A stretch of 64,000 bases of DNA from Fabrea salina (taxonomy: Eukaryota; Ciliophora; Heterotrichea; Heterotrichida; Fabreidae), in the NCBI GenBank assembly GCA_022984795.1, contig JALIHJ010000052.1, positions 62,001 through 126,000 of the forward strand. The letters run 5' to 3'. The notes under the pieces are model-generated. The model was not told the origin of the DNA. It was given only the letters and a program-made list of their open reading frames with translations, and ran no database searches. Made by a program: the position numbers and the translations under genes. Below are positions 7,114 through 15,921 of this stretch, piece by piece. Each line of letters opens with the position of its first letter. Position 1 is the first letter of the stretch.

Positions 7114-9213
7114 TTAAATTATGAACTTTTTAATCCCTTCAAAGCTAATAGTGCTTTGAGGGACACAAGGAGAAACATTCCTGAGGAACCTCAGAGTAGG
7201 TCTTCCATGGGGACAATTCCAAGGCTGTTCAAGGTCCTCAAGACTTCTGACTATAGAAGTCATGGTTTTAAAGTCAAGCACGTCACCGATCATAACTGCT
7301 TTTCTGCAAGCTCTACTAGCAAACAAGCTTCTGAACTTAAAAGGCCTTATGAGTTTTGCCAGGCTTTCTAAGTCTTGCATCCAGCCTATTTCTCTTGCTT
7401 TGTTGATCATTTCGTACAAGTCATCTAGTTTGAAAACTGAGTTTTTAGAGTAAGGCAAAGCTGTTACCCATATGCCTTGAGTGCGATCTTCTAAACAGAA
7501 CCCGTTGTGCTCAAAGGCAGGCATAAACTTTTTGACGAGGATTTGGTCAGGAAGGTCTAAGTTCAGCTTTATGGGTTTGAGGAGGTTTTGTTTGTGGATA
7601 GTAGTTGTTTTTTGAAGGGTTTCAAAAAGGTACTTTTCGTTGGCTGCGTGTTGGTCAATTATAAATAAGTCTTGAGTGGAAGGCAGTAGAGTCAGAATAA
7701 AACCTCTGTTGAACTGACCTATTATTTTTAGTTCTGAAAAGTAACACTTTTTGAACTGCGAAGCAAGAGCTGCCAAGTCTGTGTCAGGGGACTCGTTGCT
7801 GACTGAGCACCCAGAAGGCAGGTTCAGTGGAACTGGTTGTGTGTTTGGTTTTTGAGGTAAGGCGTCTTTTATGTCCCATTTTAGTTGTTTGGTAGTGGGT
7901 TCTTGGAAAGTTAGTTTAGCAACTTCTGAAGTGCTTAGTTGGGGAGTGGCCTTTGGAGTATAGACTGGCTGAGGGCCTATCTTAACTCCACCTTCTAAAC
8001 TAAGCACTGGCTGAGGGCCTATCTTAACTCCACTTTCTAAAGCAAGTACTGACTGAGGATTGGCTTTAAAGTCACTGCTTTCTAAAATGCAGCTGTTCGA
8101 GGCCCTAGGAGTTTTTTTTATTATATCGAACTTTTTAGTTGGAGCAGTGTCTAACTTAGCTTTTTTAGGTGTTTCTTGGACAGAGGACTTTTTTCTTTTA
8201 AGTTGACTTGTGTCGTTGAACTCACTCTGCGAGCACAGCTTTAGAATCTGTTCTTTGATTTTTAAAACAATTTCCTCTTCTCTGTCCAAGTAAACCTCCA
8301 TTTTGTCAGGAGTTAAGTTAAAGTCACAGGAGTTGCCTTCTATTTTGATAAGATAATTAGGAGTTTTGTTGGTGAATTCCTTAACTATAGCTGAAATTGC
8401 TTTCTTCAGGTTGGGTGGAGCAGACACGTACCTAGAGTTTACAAACAAAAACTGGAACTGACCTGCAAGGCTCGTCTGGGAGTCAATTCTTAAAAACAAC
8501 CCAGTTACTTGAGTGCTTCCACAAGTCAAATTAAACTCTTCCAGGTGCTTAGCAAACTCCCTTCCAAACAGCATAGAAACCTTGTCCTTTGTAGCTTTGC
8601 AAGGCACTGAGTCTATAAGCACATCCTTTTTCTTGTCGAGTAAGTGCAACAACTTAATCTTTTTGTCAGTGTGAACTAAACAGTAAGCTTCTATGAGTTT
8701 CTGCACTTTCTTTAAGTAAAAAGTTTTGCGTTTAGTGAGGTTTTCTTTACGTACAGGCATCCAGTTGAATAAGTTAGTGACTTTGACAGAAGTGCCCACT
8801 TCTCTGCTCAGTGAGCACTTATCAAGGACTTCGCCTTGGTGGTCGAACTGGAGAGTGTGCCCTACTTCAGCTGAGAAATGGCGCGTAGTTATTTGCACAG
8901 AAGCCATTTTAGCTAAAGACCCCAAGGCTTGGCCTCGGAACCCCAAAGTGCTGACTTGAGTTATGTTTTCGAAACTACTCATTTTAGAAGTGCAGTTGTC
9001 TTTGCAAAGCAGTGGGAAGTCGCTGGAAGGGATGCCTGAACCGTTGTCAGTGACTTCTAGTCCCTGGAGCCCAAAGTTAAGTAAGGACACTGTAACGTGA
9101 GTAGCTTTAGCGTCAACAGCATTTTCAAAAAGCTCTTTGACCACACTGACTACATCTGTGATTACTTGTTCAGCAGTTATTTTAGAACTGAGGCCCTGGG
9201 AAAGTTGGTTCAT
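7114..9213 (-). CDS. PMS2: MutL homologue of the PMS2/PMS1 type (mismatch repair endonuclease)
   Basis: A 699-residue nuclear mismatch-repair protein. The N-terminal GHKL ATPase shows motif I (VVKELFENAVDA, about 24-35), motif II (VTDNGSGI, about 54-61) and motif III (TLGFRGQAL, about 88-96). The C-terminal domain keeps the metal-binding endonuclease motif DQHAANEKYLFE (about 518-529), FASRACRKAVMIGD and NCPHGRPT, which together mark the PMS2 (yeast PMS1) branch rather than MLH1. It would act as a heterodimer with MLH1. The linker carries about two and a half copies of a 14-residue repeat ending GVKIGPQP. The ATG at 9211-9213 overlaps by one base the stop of the upstream small ORF. It is shorter than human PMS2 (862) because of a short linker. 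Confidence 0.95.
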   Translation of the reverse strand: MNQLSQGLSSKITAEQVITDVVSVVKELFENAVDAKATHVTVSLLNFGLQGLEVTDNGSGIPSSDFPLLCKDNCTSKMSSFENITQVSTLGFRGQALGSLAKMASVQITTRHFSAEVGHTLQFDHQGEVLDKCSLSREVGTSVKVTNLFNWMPVRKENLTKRKTFYLKKVQKLIEAYCLVHTDKKIKLLHLLDKKKDVLIDSVPCKATKDKVSMLFGREFAKHLEEFNLTCGSTQVTGLFLRIDSQTSLAGQFQFLFVNSRYVSAPPNLKKAISAIVKEFTNKTPNYLIKIEGNSCDFNLTPDKMEVYLDREEEIVLKIKEQILKLCSQSEFNDTSQLKRKKSSVQETPKKAKLDTAPTKKFDIIKKTPRASNSCILESSDFKANPQSVLALESGVKIGPQPVLSLEGGVKIGPQPVYTPKATPQLSTSEVAKLTFQEPTTKQLKWDIKDALPQKPNTQPVPLNLPSGCSVSNESPDTDLAALASQFKKCYFSELKIIGQFNRGFILTLLPSTQDLFIIDQHAANEKYLFETLQKTTTIHKQNLLKPIKLNLDLPDQILVKKFMPAFEHNGFCLEDRTQGIWVTALPYSKNSVFKLDDLYEMINKAREIGWMQDLESLAKLIRPFKFRSLFASRACRKAVMIGDVLDFKTMTSIVRSLEDLEQPWNCPHGRPTLRFLRNVSPCVPQSTISFEGIKKFII
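7964..8056 (-). repeat. Coding 42-bp (14-aa) tandem repeat in the PMS2 linker
   Basis: Two adjacent 42-bp units, nearly identical, encode (S/P)VL(A/S)LE(S/G)GVKIGPQ, with a third partial unit. They lie in the disordered linker between the ATPase and endonuclease domains, roughly residues 386-416. Confidence 0.7.
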
Positions 9214-9506
9214 TATTTATTTAAGTAAATTCTTAGGGTTTTATTCAGAGCTTCGTTCCTCCTTCTGGGAGCAGACAGATAAATTCTGTTTCTGACCTTA
9301 CGAGCAGTTTCAAACTCAAACTTTTTTATTTGTGGAAGTTTTGGAGTCTTAGCAGGGGAACTGCTTACACTTTTTTGTGGGTTCTTTTTTTGGTTCCAAT
9401 TGAAGTGACTCTTGGCAGTGTAGTTGTCGACTATAGAGTTGGCATTCTGGTCAATAATTTTGAATATGACAGCTTTTGGAGGAAGTTGGTACATCTTTTG
9501 TTCCAT
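9213..9506 (-). CDS. Small basic hypothetical protein overlapping the PMS2 start by one base
   Basis: A 97-residue ORF of no recognised family. It begins MEQKMYQLPPKAVIFKIIDQ and becomes strongly basic, ending with Arg/Lys-rich helices (about residues 68-97). Its TAA stop shares one base with the PMS2 ATG (TAATG on the minus strand). No GT...AG of 15-16 nt spans the junction, so I see no splice that would fuse the two. It starts 29 bp from the divergent EF-hand gene. It could be a genuine small nuclear protein, or an upstream cistron on the same transcript as PMS2; sequence alone cannot decide. Confidence 0.55.
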   Translation of the reverse strand: MEQKMYQLPPKAVIFKIIDQNANSIVDNYTAKSHFNWNQKKNPQKSVSSSPAKTPKLPQIKKFEFETARKVRNRIYLSAPRRRNEALNKTLRIYLNK

Positions 9507-9535
9507 AGGAATTTTTAACGAGTTGCTGCTTTATA

Positions 9536-10783
9536 ATGGAACGTTTTAAGACAACTAAACAAACTAGGTTCTCAGCAACTTTTCCTTCGGACCAAGAGAT
9601 CAGTGAGTTCTTGAAACAAAGTAAGCTTTAACTAGTTTCGAACCTTGATAAGATTCTAGCAATCTGGAGGGTTTTCCGCGAAGGATCCAACTCAAAAAAC
9701 GGGAAAATCAAAAAAGAAAAGTTCATCAGCATCATCATGAACCACTTTGAGCTAGAGAGTGAAAACATTCCTGTTCAGCTTTTCAAAAGTAAAACTTAAA
9801 AAGGATTTGGCATGGTTAAGTACTCAGACAGAGGACAAACTGAAATTCTAGACGACAAAATAGACTTGCACGATATTATAATAGCACTCACTCTGTTGTC
9901 GAGGGCTTCTTACGAGGAAAAACTCCGTCTGGTGTTTAAACTCACTGACGTAGATGAAGACGGGTGTTTAAGTCCTGAAGAGATTTACAAGATGATTGAA
10001 GTCATTGAAAGGATTTTTATTAGCGAAACTACCAACATCAGCATAGGAAGCAAAGTGCTTCTGGAACAACTCAGTCGCGAAAGAGCTATGAGGAGGTACG
10101 AGTGGGCAATGCGCAGCGTAGGCAACTTAGAAAGCAAGTGCATGAAAGAAGACGGTCTCATTACTTTTGACGAGTTCAACGAAGTACTACTGAAGATGCC
10201 TCAGTTAAGAAGCCAACTACTGCCTAAGTACATCAACATGAAAGCTGTTCTCAAAAACATTATCCAAGAACCTGTTTACGAAATAAGCGAAGGCATGAGA
10301 GACGAGTTCTTAATGTTCCGCTACGAAATGCAAGCCTTGCTTTCACAGAACCCGCAACAGCCCAAAAAAGAAACCCGCGAAGAACTAGACATGGGCAAGT
10401 CGAAAATGAAACCTCCAGAGTACTTCCACAAAGAGTCACCTGGTCTTGTCAAAACTAAAGACAACTCTGAAAGCGTTTTGCCTCCAGGTGTTTGGGAGTA
10501 CAACAGCTCTAGTTCTAAAGTCTACGTAAGGGATTCTACAGCCAAAGACAAACTTTCAGTTAAACAAGAAGAAAGGTCCAAAGCTGCCGAACGCATTATT
10601 CCAGAACGCCCTGTAGAAAAAGCTTTGAAGGCTTTGAAAGAAAAACACCAGCAAGAACAGTATGTCGACGAAGACGAAACTGCTAGTTTTGAAGCACTAA
10701 TTGCTAAAGTTGACAACTACGTTAAAGAAGTCAATGAAAAGCGCAAAACTTTCAAGGACATTTCTGTGCTAAGGTACAAGTAA
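9536..10783 (+). CDS. EF-hand calcium-binding protein (two 15-nt introns)
   Basis: A 405-residue protein after removal of introns 9621-9635 and 9789-9803. A calcineurin-B/calaxin-like helical region leads into one canonical EF-hand, DVDEDGCLSPEEI (about residues 140-152). A weaker second one follows (KEDGLITFDEF). The C-terminal half is charged and low in hydrophobics, with a predicted coiled coil near the end (VEKALKALKEKHQQEQ, then FEALIAKVDNYVKEVNEKRK). The start ATG at 9536 is the only one that places both introns in frame. It lies 4 bp upstream of the SEL1L-like gene, same strand. A calcium sensor role is supported; a ciliary or basal-body location is only suggested by overall resemblance to axonemal EF-hand proteins. 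Confidence 0.85.
9621..9635 (+). other. 15-nt intron 1 of the EF-hand gene
   Basis: GTAAGCTTTAACTAG, phase 1, with an in-frame TAA in the unspliced read. Removing it joins the exon beginning at the ATG at 9536 to the following open frame. Confidence 0.88.
9789..9803 (+). other. 15-nt intron 2 of the EF-hand gene
   Basis: GTAAAACTTAAAAAG, phase 1, in-frame TAA when unspliced. Splicing joins to the long frame that carries the EF-hand. Confidence 0.88.
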
Positions 10784-10787
10784 TATA

Positions 10788-12548
10788 ATGATATTAATTA
10801 GCTGGGTTATAGTTGCTGTTTGGAGCTTAGATAGTTTTGAAGAAGTTTCTGAACTGCTGGAAAACTACTCTTCTGAGTCTTCCAACTACACTGAAATCAG
10901 ATCACTTTTAGAAAAAACATCAGACAACCCACAAGTTTTGTCCAAGTTAGCAGAGTTCTGGTTGTTCGGAGTCCCAGTAGCACCTTCAAACCCCAACAAA
11001 GACCCTTTGCTGCTTAACTCACAAGGAACTTTCAAGCGTGACTTCCAAAAAGCATTTAACTTGTTTGAAGAGGCTTACAAAGCTGGAAGCAAAGACGCTG
11101 CTTTCTTTTTAGGGTTTATTTTGCAGCACTCACAGCTAGTTGAAGACTTTGAGTTTGGTAAAGATGACTTCCAAAGGTACTACCTAGAAAGCCTAGCAAA
11201 GGGGTCTTCTTTAGGAAGAGCTGCTGTGGTTTCAGCTTACACTCATTGCGTTAACTCTCATACTATCAAAAGTCCTTTTTTTCTGAAAACAGCTCTTTTT
11301 CCAAAGGTGGACGACTGTGGACACTGCGAAAACTTAGCTAGCCATTCAGCAGTGCTGGCGAACGAAGCAATCGAGTACATTACAAGCAGAGGAACTTCTT
11401 TTGTAGGGGTAGGCAAGTTGTTTGAAGAAGAAATGACTATTAACTCTGGAGAAAACACTCTTAAACTTTACGAAAGGTTTATAGAAGAAGACCCTGAAGG
11501 CTTCGTAAACATTGCTGAAAACCACTTACTTGGGAATCCTCACTTCGGGTTAGAAAGGAACGTAGACCAAGCCTTGAACTACTACCAAGTAGCTGGGCAA
11601 CAAAACAACCTCCAAGCTCTTGAAAACCTTGCTGTGTTTTACCTAAACGGAATTGGAGTTCCCCAAAACACAACCAAAGCCTTCGATTACTTTGAAAAGG
11701 CCAAAGAAATGGGGTCTGCTCACGCTTTAAACGGCCTAGGCTACATGTACTTAAACGGACTAGGAGTGCCTGTTGACAAACAAAAAGCTTTTGAGTACAT
11801 AAAACAAGCTGCTGACTTGGGCGACCCTGAAAGCAATAGTAACTTAGGAGTATTTTACTTAAACGGCGAAACTGTAGAGAAAAACTACCAAGAAGCCATA
11901 AAGTACTTTTTAAGTGCTGCGGAGGCTGGGCACTTTGCTGCCAAGTACAACTTAGGACTTATGTACCTGAACGGAATGGGAGTGGAAAAGTCCTGTAGAG
12001 AAGCTATGGAGCTCTTCAGACAAGTTTGGCAAAAAGGAGAGTTAGCCCATAAGCTTTCGAGGGCTTACAGTTTTTATAAGTACCAAGACTACCAGGGAAC
12101 TTACTTAACTTATGCGCTGGGAGCAACTTTAGGCTTTGAAAACGCCCAGTTAAGTGCTGGTTACATGTGGGAACAAAAGTTGCCTTTTTTCAAGTGCAGA
12201 CTTGCAATTGAGGAGTGTGCAGGGAGTTTTTACTTAGTTGCAGCTCAAATGTTTAAGTCGGACTGGCCTTTTTTGAAGCTAGGCAACATACTGTATAGCC
12301 GTTTAGAGTTTGAAGAGGCTTACGAGTACTACTTGCAGGCAAAAACTTACCCAGAAGCTGTGTTTTCAATGGGTTACATGAAAGAAAGGGGTTTAGGAGT
12401 GGACCAAAACACTACTGAAGCTTATGAGTTATACAGGTCCATAGTTGCTGGGGTGCACAAAGCAAAGTTTGAGTACTTTGTGTACTTTCCTGCCAGAATT
12501 GCAATGATTAAATTAGACTTTATCCAAAAACTCAAAAGTCTCTGGTAA
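10788..12548 (+). CDS. SEL1L/HRD3-like Sel1-repeat protein of the ER
   Basis: A 586-residue protein with an N-terminal signal peptide (ILISWVIVAVWSLDSF) and at least eight Sel1-like repeats, most clearly from about residue 255 to 420 (for example ALNGLGYMYLNGLGVPVDKQ) and again near the C-terminus (AVFSMGYMKERGLGVDQN). SEL1L/HRD3 is the lumenal adaptor of the HRD1 ubiquitin ligase in ER-associated degradation and delivers glycoprotein substrates. Unlike HRD3 and SEL1L I see no clear C-terminal membrane span, so it may be a soluble lumenal form. It begins 4 bp after the EF-hand stop and ends 7 bp before the next start. The alternative is a generic Sel1-repeat secretory protein. Confidence 0.82.
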   Translation: MILISWVIVAVWSLDSFEEVSELLENYSSESSNYTEIRSLLEKTSDNPQVLSKLAEFWLFGVPVAPSNPNKDPLLLNSQGTFKRDFQKAFNLFEEAYKAGSKDAAFFLGFILQHSQLVEDFEFGKDDFQRYYLESLAKGSSLGRAAVVSAYTHCVNSHTIKSPFFLKTALFPKVDDCGHCENLASHSAVLANEAIEYITSRGTSFVGVGKLFEEEMTINSGENTLKLYERFIEEDPEGFVNIAENHLLGNPHFGLERNVDQALNYYQVAGQQNNLQALENLAVFYLNGIGVPQNTTKAFDYFEKAKEMGSAHALNGLGYMYLNGLGVPVDKQKAFEYIKQAADLGDPESNSNLGVFYLNGETVEKNYQEAIKYFLSAAEAGHFAAKYNLGLMYLNGMGVEKSCREAMELFRQVWQKGELAHKLSRAYSFYKYQDYQGTYLTYALGATLGFENAQLSAGYMWEQKLPFFKCRLAIEECAGSFYLVAAQMFKSDWPFLKLGNILYSRLEFEEAYEYYLQAKTYPEAVFSMGYMKERGLGVDQNTTEAYELYRSIVAGVHKAKFEYFVYFPARIAMIKLDFIQKLKSLW

Positions 12549-12555
12549 TTTAAAA

Positions 12556-13167
12556 ATGGGTTTAAAATCAGAGTCGTGCTACTTAGCCATTACAGGGCTC
12601 TTTAGAGTTTTGGAGTTCTCAACTACTATTTGGTATTTACTAACTCAAGAGTTCGACAGTGACCTTGTGTACTACTTTACTTTGGGCTTTTTGTTTTTTC
12701 CTGCACTAGTTGTTTTGCTTTGCTCTTTTGCAAGCCCTTTAATTCACTTTTACAGTGAAAAACAAGTGAACCCTTTACTGAAGTTAGGGTTTAATTTTTT
12801 GCACGCAATACTTGACCCACCAGGAGTGTTTTTGATACTGCTAAGTGTTTATACAGTTAAGTCAAAACCTTCCAGAGAAAGGTTTGAAGCCATAGACTCT
12901 TTAAGCAAAACTACTGGGAACTTAGTTATATTTGGAGAGTCTATTCCTCAGATAGTTCTTCAGTGCTACAACAGCTCTAAAGTGAATGACTTTACTCTGC
13001 CATTTGCTTTTTCAGTAGTTTGTAGTTTTTTAAACATCATATACACCTGTTTGAGACTGATCTACAAGATCAGTGTACTTAACCGCGAAGGCAACCAACA
13101 CGTTGTTACAGCAGTAACTCCTCAAAGCGATCCAAACTCTAATAACACTAAATCGGCTTTTAGTTAA
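12556..13167 (+). CDS. XK-related-like membrane protein, short
   Basis: A 203-residue integral membrane protein with four to five hydrophobic spans (about residues 10-28, 38-62, 75-100, 120-140, 148-172). The motif GESIPQIVLQCYN matches the ESxPQLxLQxY signature of the XK/XKR family, some members of which are phospholipid scramblases. It is about half the usual XKR length and ends in a polar tail, so scramblase activity is uncertain. Neighbours are head-to-tail at 7 and 22 bp. It could be a distinct ciliate branch of the family. Confidence 0.6.
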   Translation: MGLKSESCYLAITGLFRVLEFSTTIWYLLTQEFDSDLVYYFTLGFLFFPALVVLLCSFASPLIHFYSEKQVNPLLKLGFNFLHAILDPPGVFLILLSVYTVKSKPSRERFEAIDSLSKTTGNLVIFGESIPQIVLQCYNSSKVNDFTLPFAFSVVCSFLNIIYTCLRLIYKISVLNREGNQHVVTAVTPQSDPNSNNTKSAFS

Positions 13168-13189
13168 AGAACTTCATAATAATTTAAAT

Positions 13190-14881
13190 ATGCAGCGGTA
13201 CTCATCGAGCAGCTCGCTCCATCGAACGCATTCAATATCTGAAATGAGGGTTTACGACACTTTTGAACCAGCAACAGTAGAAGTTCCTGTGCGAATTAAA
13301 AGTCAAGACCGTGAGGAGCGTGCAGCAATCCTCAACATTTCGATTTCTATGACTCAAGTAGGAGGCACTCACCATCAAACACTTAACATTGAAGTAACTG
13401 ATGAAGCTGACCCTTTTTTCTTGTTCGCACTGCAGTGCGGCGAGTCTGAATTCCACACTCTCAAGCAAGAACAAGCTATTCTAGTTGACTTCCTGACCTT
13501 TCCGCACAAACTGGTTGAACTACTTGAAATGTGTGCACGCAAAGACGAAGCTCCTAAGTTTATATGTACTATGGACAGAGGCACAGGGTTCGAAGCTAAC
13601 TTAAACATCATCGAAACCAACATGTTCAAACAACTGACTCACCTTTCACTCAGACTCAGGAGTGCCAATGACGAAATTGTGAAAAAACACCTTGCTGAGA
13701 AGCTCAGAGAGTACAAAGCAAGCAACGAAGACCTTGACGAAAAACTCAGACACTGTGAAGAGTCTTTGCAGTCCAAAACAGCTGAGTACTACGAAGTTTC
13801 CCGCCAGTTTGAAAACTTAAAAAGCGAACTAGACAGGAAACTAGAAGACAGAAGACTCCAAGAACAAGAAAAACTAACTGCTCTCAAAGAGCAAATGCTC
13901 GAAAACCAGTCTAAAATGCAAAACAGCTACGAACAAGAAAAAAAGTCTTTAGAAGAAAAGTATGACAAACAACTTAACGACTTGTTTAGGAAAGTCGACA
14001 CCCAAGCTGCCCAACTAAGCGAACTAACAAGTGTTAAATATAACCTAGAAAGCCAAGAAAGAGAAAACAAAGCTAAAATTAACCAACTGCAACACGAGTT
14101 AGACTTAGCTAACAACGAACTAGACCACTTAAGAGGCACGGCTAAGAACCTTGACTCCACTAAGTTCGAACAAGAAAAAACCCTAACCGAACTGCGTCTT
14201 ACAGTTCAGAACTTAGAAAGACAACTCAAAGACAAAGAAGAAATCAACCAAAGACTCCAAGCCCAATTAGACAGCAATGCTGAGTACAAAGGCCACCAAG
14301 AAGAAACAGTGTCCATGCTCAAGTCCACAATTGCTAAGTACGAAGACAAGTTAACTCAGTCAACCACTGAAATCAACAAAGGCAACTCTATAATCAACAA
14401 GCTCCAAAGCGAACTGAAGTCTTACAAGCAAAAACTTAAGCTTAAAAACACAGTGGTCCTTCAACAAGAACATGTTATCCAACAGAAGCAAGAACAAATC
14501 GACTCTACTGAAAAAAAGACTTACTCATCTCAACGCGAACTTGACAAAAAGAACGACGAAATCAGCGAACTAAACCGGACCATCAACGAACTCAAAACCA
14601 AACTAGAAGAAGCCCAGAAAAGCTTGCAAAGCAACAGTTCAACTATTCAGTGGCTCAACAACAGACTCAACGAAGTAGAAAAAACCAAAGGAGCTTACAT
14701 GTCAAGTTACAAACCCTCCACAACCACCAACACTCCTTTAGCCTTCAAACCCTCTTCTTACGCAGTAGACAACTACAAAACCACTCCTAGGTCCCCTTTC
14801 ATTAATACAACTAACAGTCAGTCCGAAGACCAAGAACTCAATAGGTTTTTAGAGCCAATCAAATACAGGGAGCCCGTATAA
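13190..14881 (+). CDS. SAS6: SAS-6 centriolar cartwheel protein
   Basis: A 563-residue protein: a short Ser-rich head, a SAS-6 globular head domain (about residues 20-160, with DPFFLFALQCGESEFHTLK), the PISA motif (FKQLTHLSLRLRSANDEIVK, about 143-162), then a long coiled-coil rod to about residue 490 and a Ser/Thr/Pro-rich tail. SAS-6 homodimers self-assemble through the head into the nine-fold cartwheel that templates new basal bodies, essential for the thousands of cilia of a heterotrich. Length is close to other SAS-6 proteins (about 600). It ends 20 bp from a convergent gene. Confidence 0.93.
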   Translation: MQRYSSSSSLHRTHSISEMRVYDTFEPATVEVPVRIKSQDREERAAILNISISMTQVGGTHHQTLNIEVTDEADPFFLFALQCGESEFHTLKQEQAILVDFLTFPHKLVELLEMCARKDEAPKFICTMDRGTGFEANLNIIETNMFKQLTHLSLRLRSANDEIVKKHLAEKLREYKASNEDLDEKLRHCEESLQSKTAEYYEVSRQFENLKSELDRKLEDRRLQEQEKLTALKEQMLENQSKMQNSYEQEKKSLEEKYDKQLNDLFRKVDTQAAQLSELTSVKYNLESQERENKAKINQLQHELDLANNELDHLRGTAKNLDSTKFEQEKTLTELRLTVQNLERQLKDKEEINQRLQAQLDSNAEYKGHQEETVSMLKSTIAKYEDKLTQSTTEINKGNSIINKLQSELKSYKQKLKLKNTVVLQQEHVIQQKQEQIDSTEKKTYSSQRELDKKNDEISELNRTINELKTKLEEAQKSLQSNSSTIQWLNNRLNEVEKTKGAYMSSYKPSTTTNTPLAFKPSSYAVDNYKTTPRSPFINTTNSQSEDQELNRFLEPIKYREPV

Positions 14882-14901
14882 TAACTAATGCGTTTTTACA
14901 T

Positions 14902-15909
14902 CTAAAGCGATAACACCAAGTGCAGGTGGACTGCTGAAGCTAAGTGCTCTGCTGTGCCTTCTTCTGGAAACAAAAACACCTTTCCTGCCTTTAAAGCTTG
15001 TTGAAAAGACTGCGGCAAAGAAGACTGTTGTCCTTTAAGCAAACCTGCAATATCCCTTCCTATCGGAGAAGTTTCTAGCACCAACAAAGTCCACCCTACT
15101 TTCAAAACCTTCTCCACTTCCCACAAGTGAGCACTTGAGTCGCCTACGAGTACACACAGTCCTTTGCAGGTGTAGGACTCCCCACCCCTTCCTTTGCGGA
15201 TGCGCTCCATCAAGTCTAGTTTAAAAAGCACTCCTGAGTCCCAGCGCATCTTGTCTCCTTTGGACCCCAGCATGAAAAAGTGCGAATGCCCTGCTGACAC
15301 TTCTCCTAGTCTGTCTCCTCCTGAAGCTTTGGTTGGGTACACTATCTGCTCTTCAGGGCACACTCCTAAAAGTTTGACTTTCTTGCGCCAACAAGCCACT
15401 TCAATTCCGCTTTTGAGCCCATTGTCAACTATTACAGCGTCTGTGCTGAAAGCTGCACGAGCTACGCCTACAAGTAACCGACTCCTAATGTCACCTTCAA
15501 AGCCTGAAAGTAGTATGACTGGTGTGGGTTGGGTGATTCCGCACTTCTTAAGTAGTTCAGTGAAGTTAAGGTCTCTGGACTTGGGGTTGGGCAGTTTGAT
15601 AAGCTTAGCTACTTTGCCTCCAGGGAACAAAAGCTCATTGACGGTGTGAGAGGACTCAGAGTTTTTCTCAACTACTTGGTTTTGGGTCATAAAGGTGCTT
15701 TGTTTTTCGTCTTGCTTTCGGTCTTCTTTTTGGTGTGACTGGTTAGACACAAACGACTTGTTGGGAGCAGAAACTTTGTTGGATTTTTGGGAGTTAAAAG
15801 AAGCGTCTTGGAGTTTGGGCGAAGACCTTCCCTGGGACTTAGGTGCAGCTCCTTTAGAAGACCCACTTGGAGCTTTCGAGATAGGTGAAGGAGATCTGTT
15901 GGAATCCAT
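14902..15909 (-). CDS. Free-standing TRPM-type SLOG (LSDAT) domain protein
   Basis: A 335-residue protein with a Ser/Pro/Lys-rich disordered head (1-90) and a Rossmann-like SLOG domain (about 95-335) of the type found at the N-terminus of TRPM channels. Matching landmarks are VILLSGFEGDIRSRLLVGVA, AVIVDNGLKSGIEVA, the GHSHFFML loop (compare NHSHFLLVD in TRPM) and CVLVGDSSAHLWEVEKVL, then VLETSPIGRDIAGLL. TRPM SLOG domains are proposed or shown to bind nucleotide-derived ligands such as ADP-ribose. Here there is no channel, membrane span or NUDIX part, so a soluble ligand sensor is inferred. The gene ends in TAG, unlike most neighbours. Confidence 0.75.
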   Translation of the reverse strand: MDSNRSPSPISKAPSGSSKGAAPKSQGRSSPKLQDASFNSQKSNKVSAPNKSFVSNQSHQKEDRKQDEKQSTFMTQNQVVEKNSESSHTVNELLFPGGKVAKLIKLPNPKSRDLNFTELLKKCGITQPTPVILLSGFEGDIRSRLLVGVARAAFSTDAVIVDNGLKSGIEVACWRKKVKLLGVCPEEQIVYPTKASGGDRLGEVSAGHSHFFMLGSKGDKMRWDSGVLFKLDLMERIRKGRGGESYTCKGLCVLVGDSSAHLWEVEKVLKVGWTLLVLETSPIGRDIAGLLKGQQSSLPQSFQQALKAGKVFLFPEEGTAEHLASAVHLHLVLSL

Positions 15910-15921
15910 TTGAAGTTATTA

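Noticed and set aside
15194-15649. 151-aa plus-strand ORF
   Set aside because: Antisense of the SLOG-domain gene; low-complexity Ser/Pro/Leu content and no start context.
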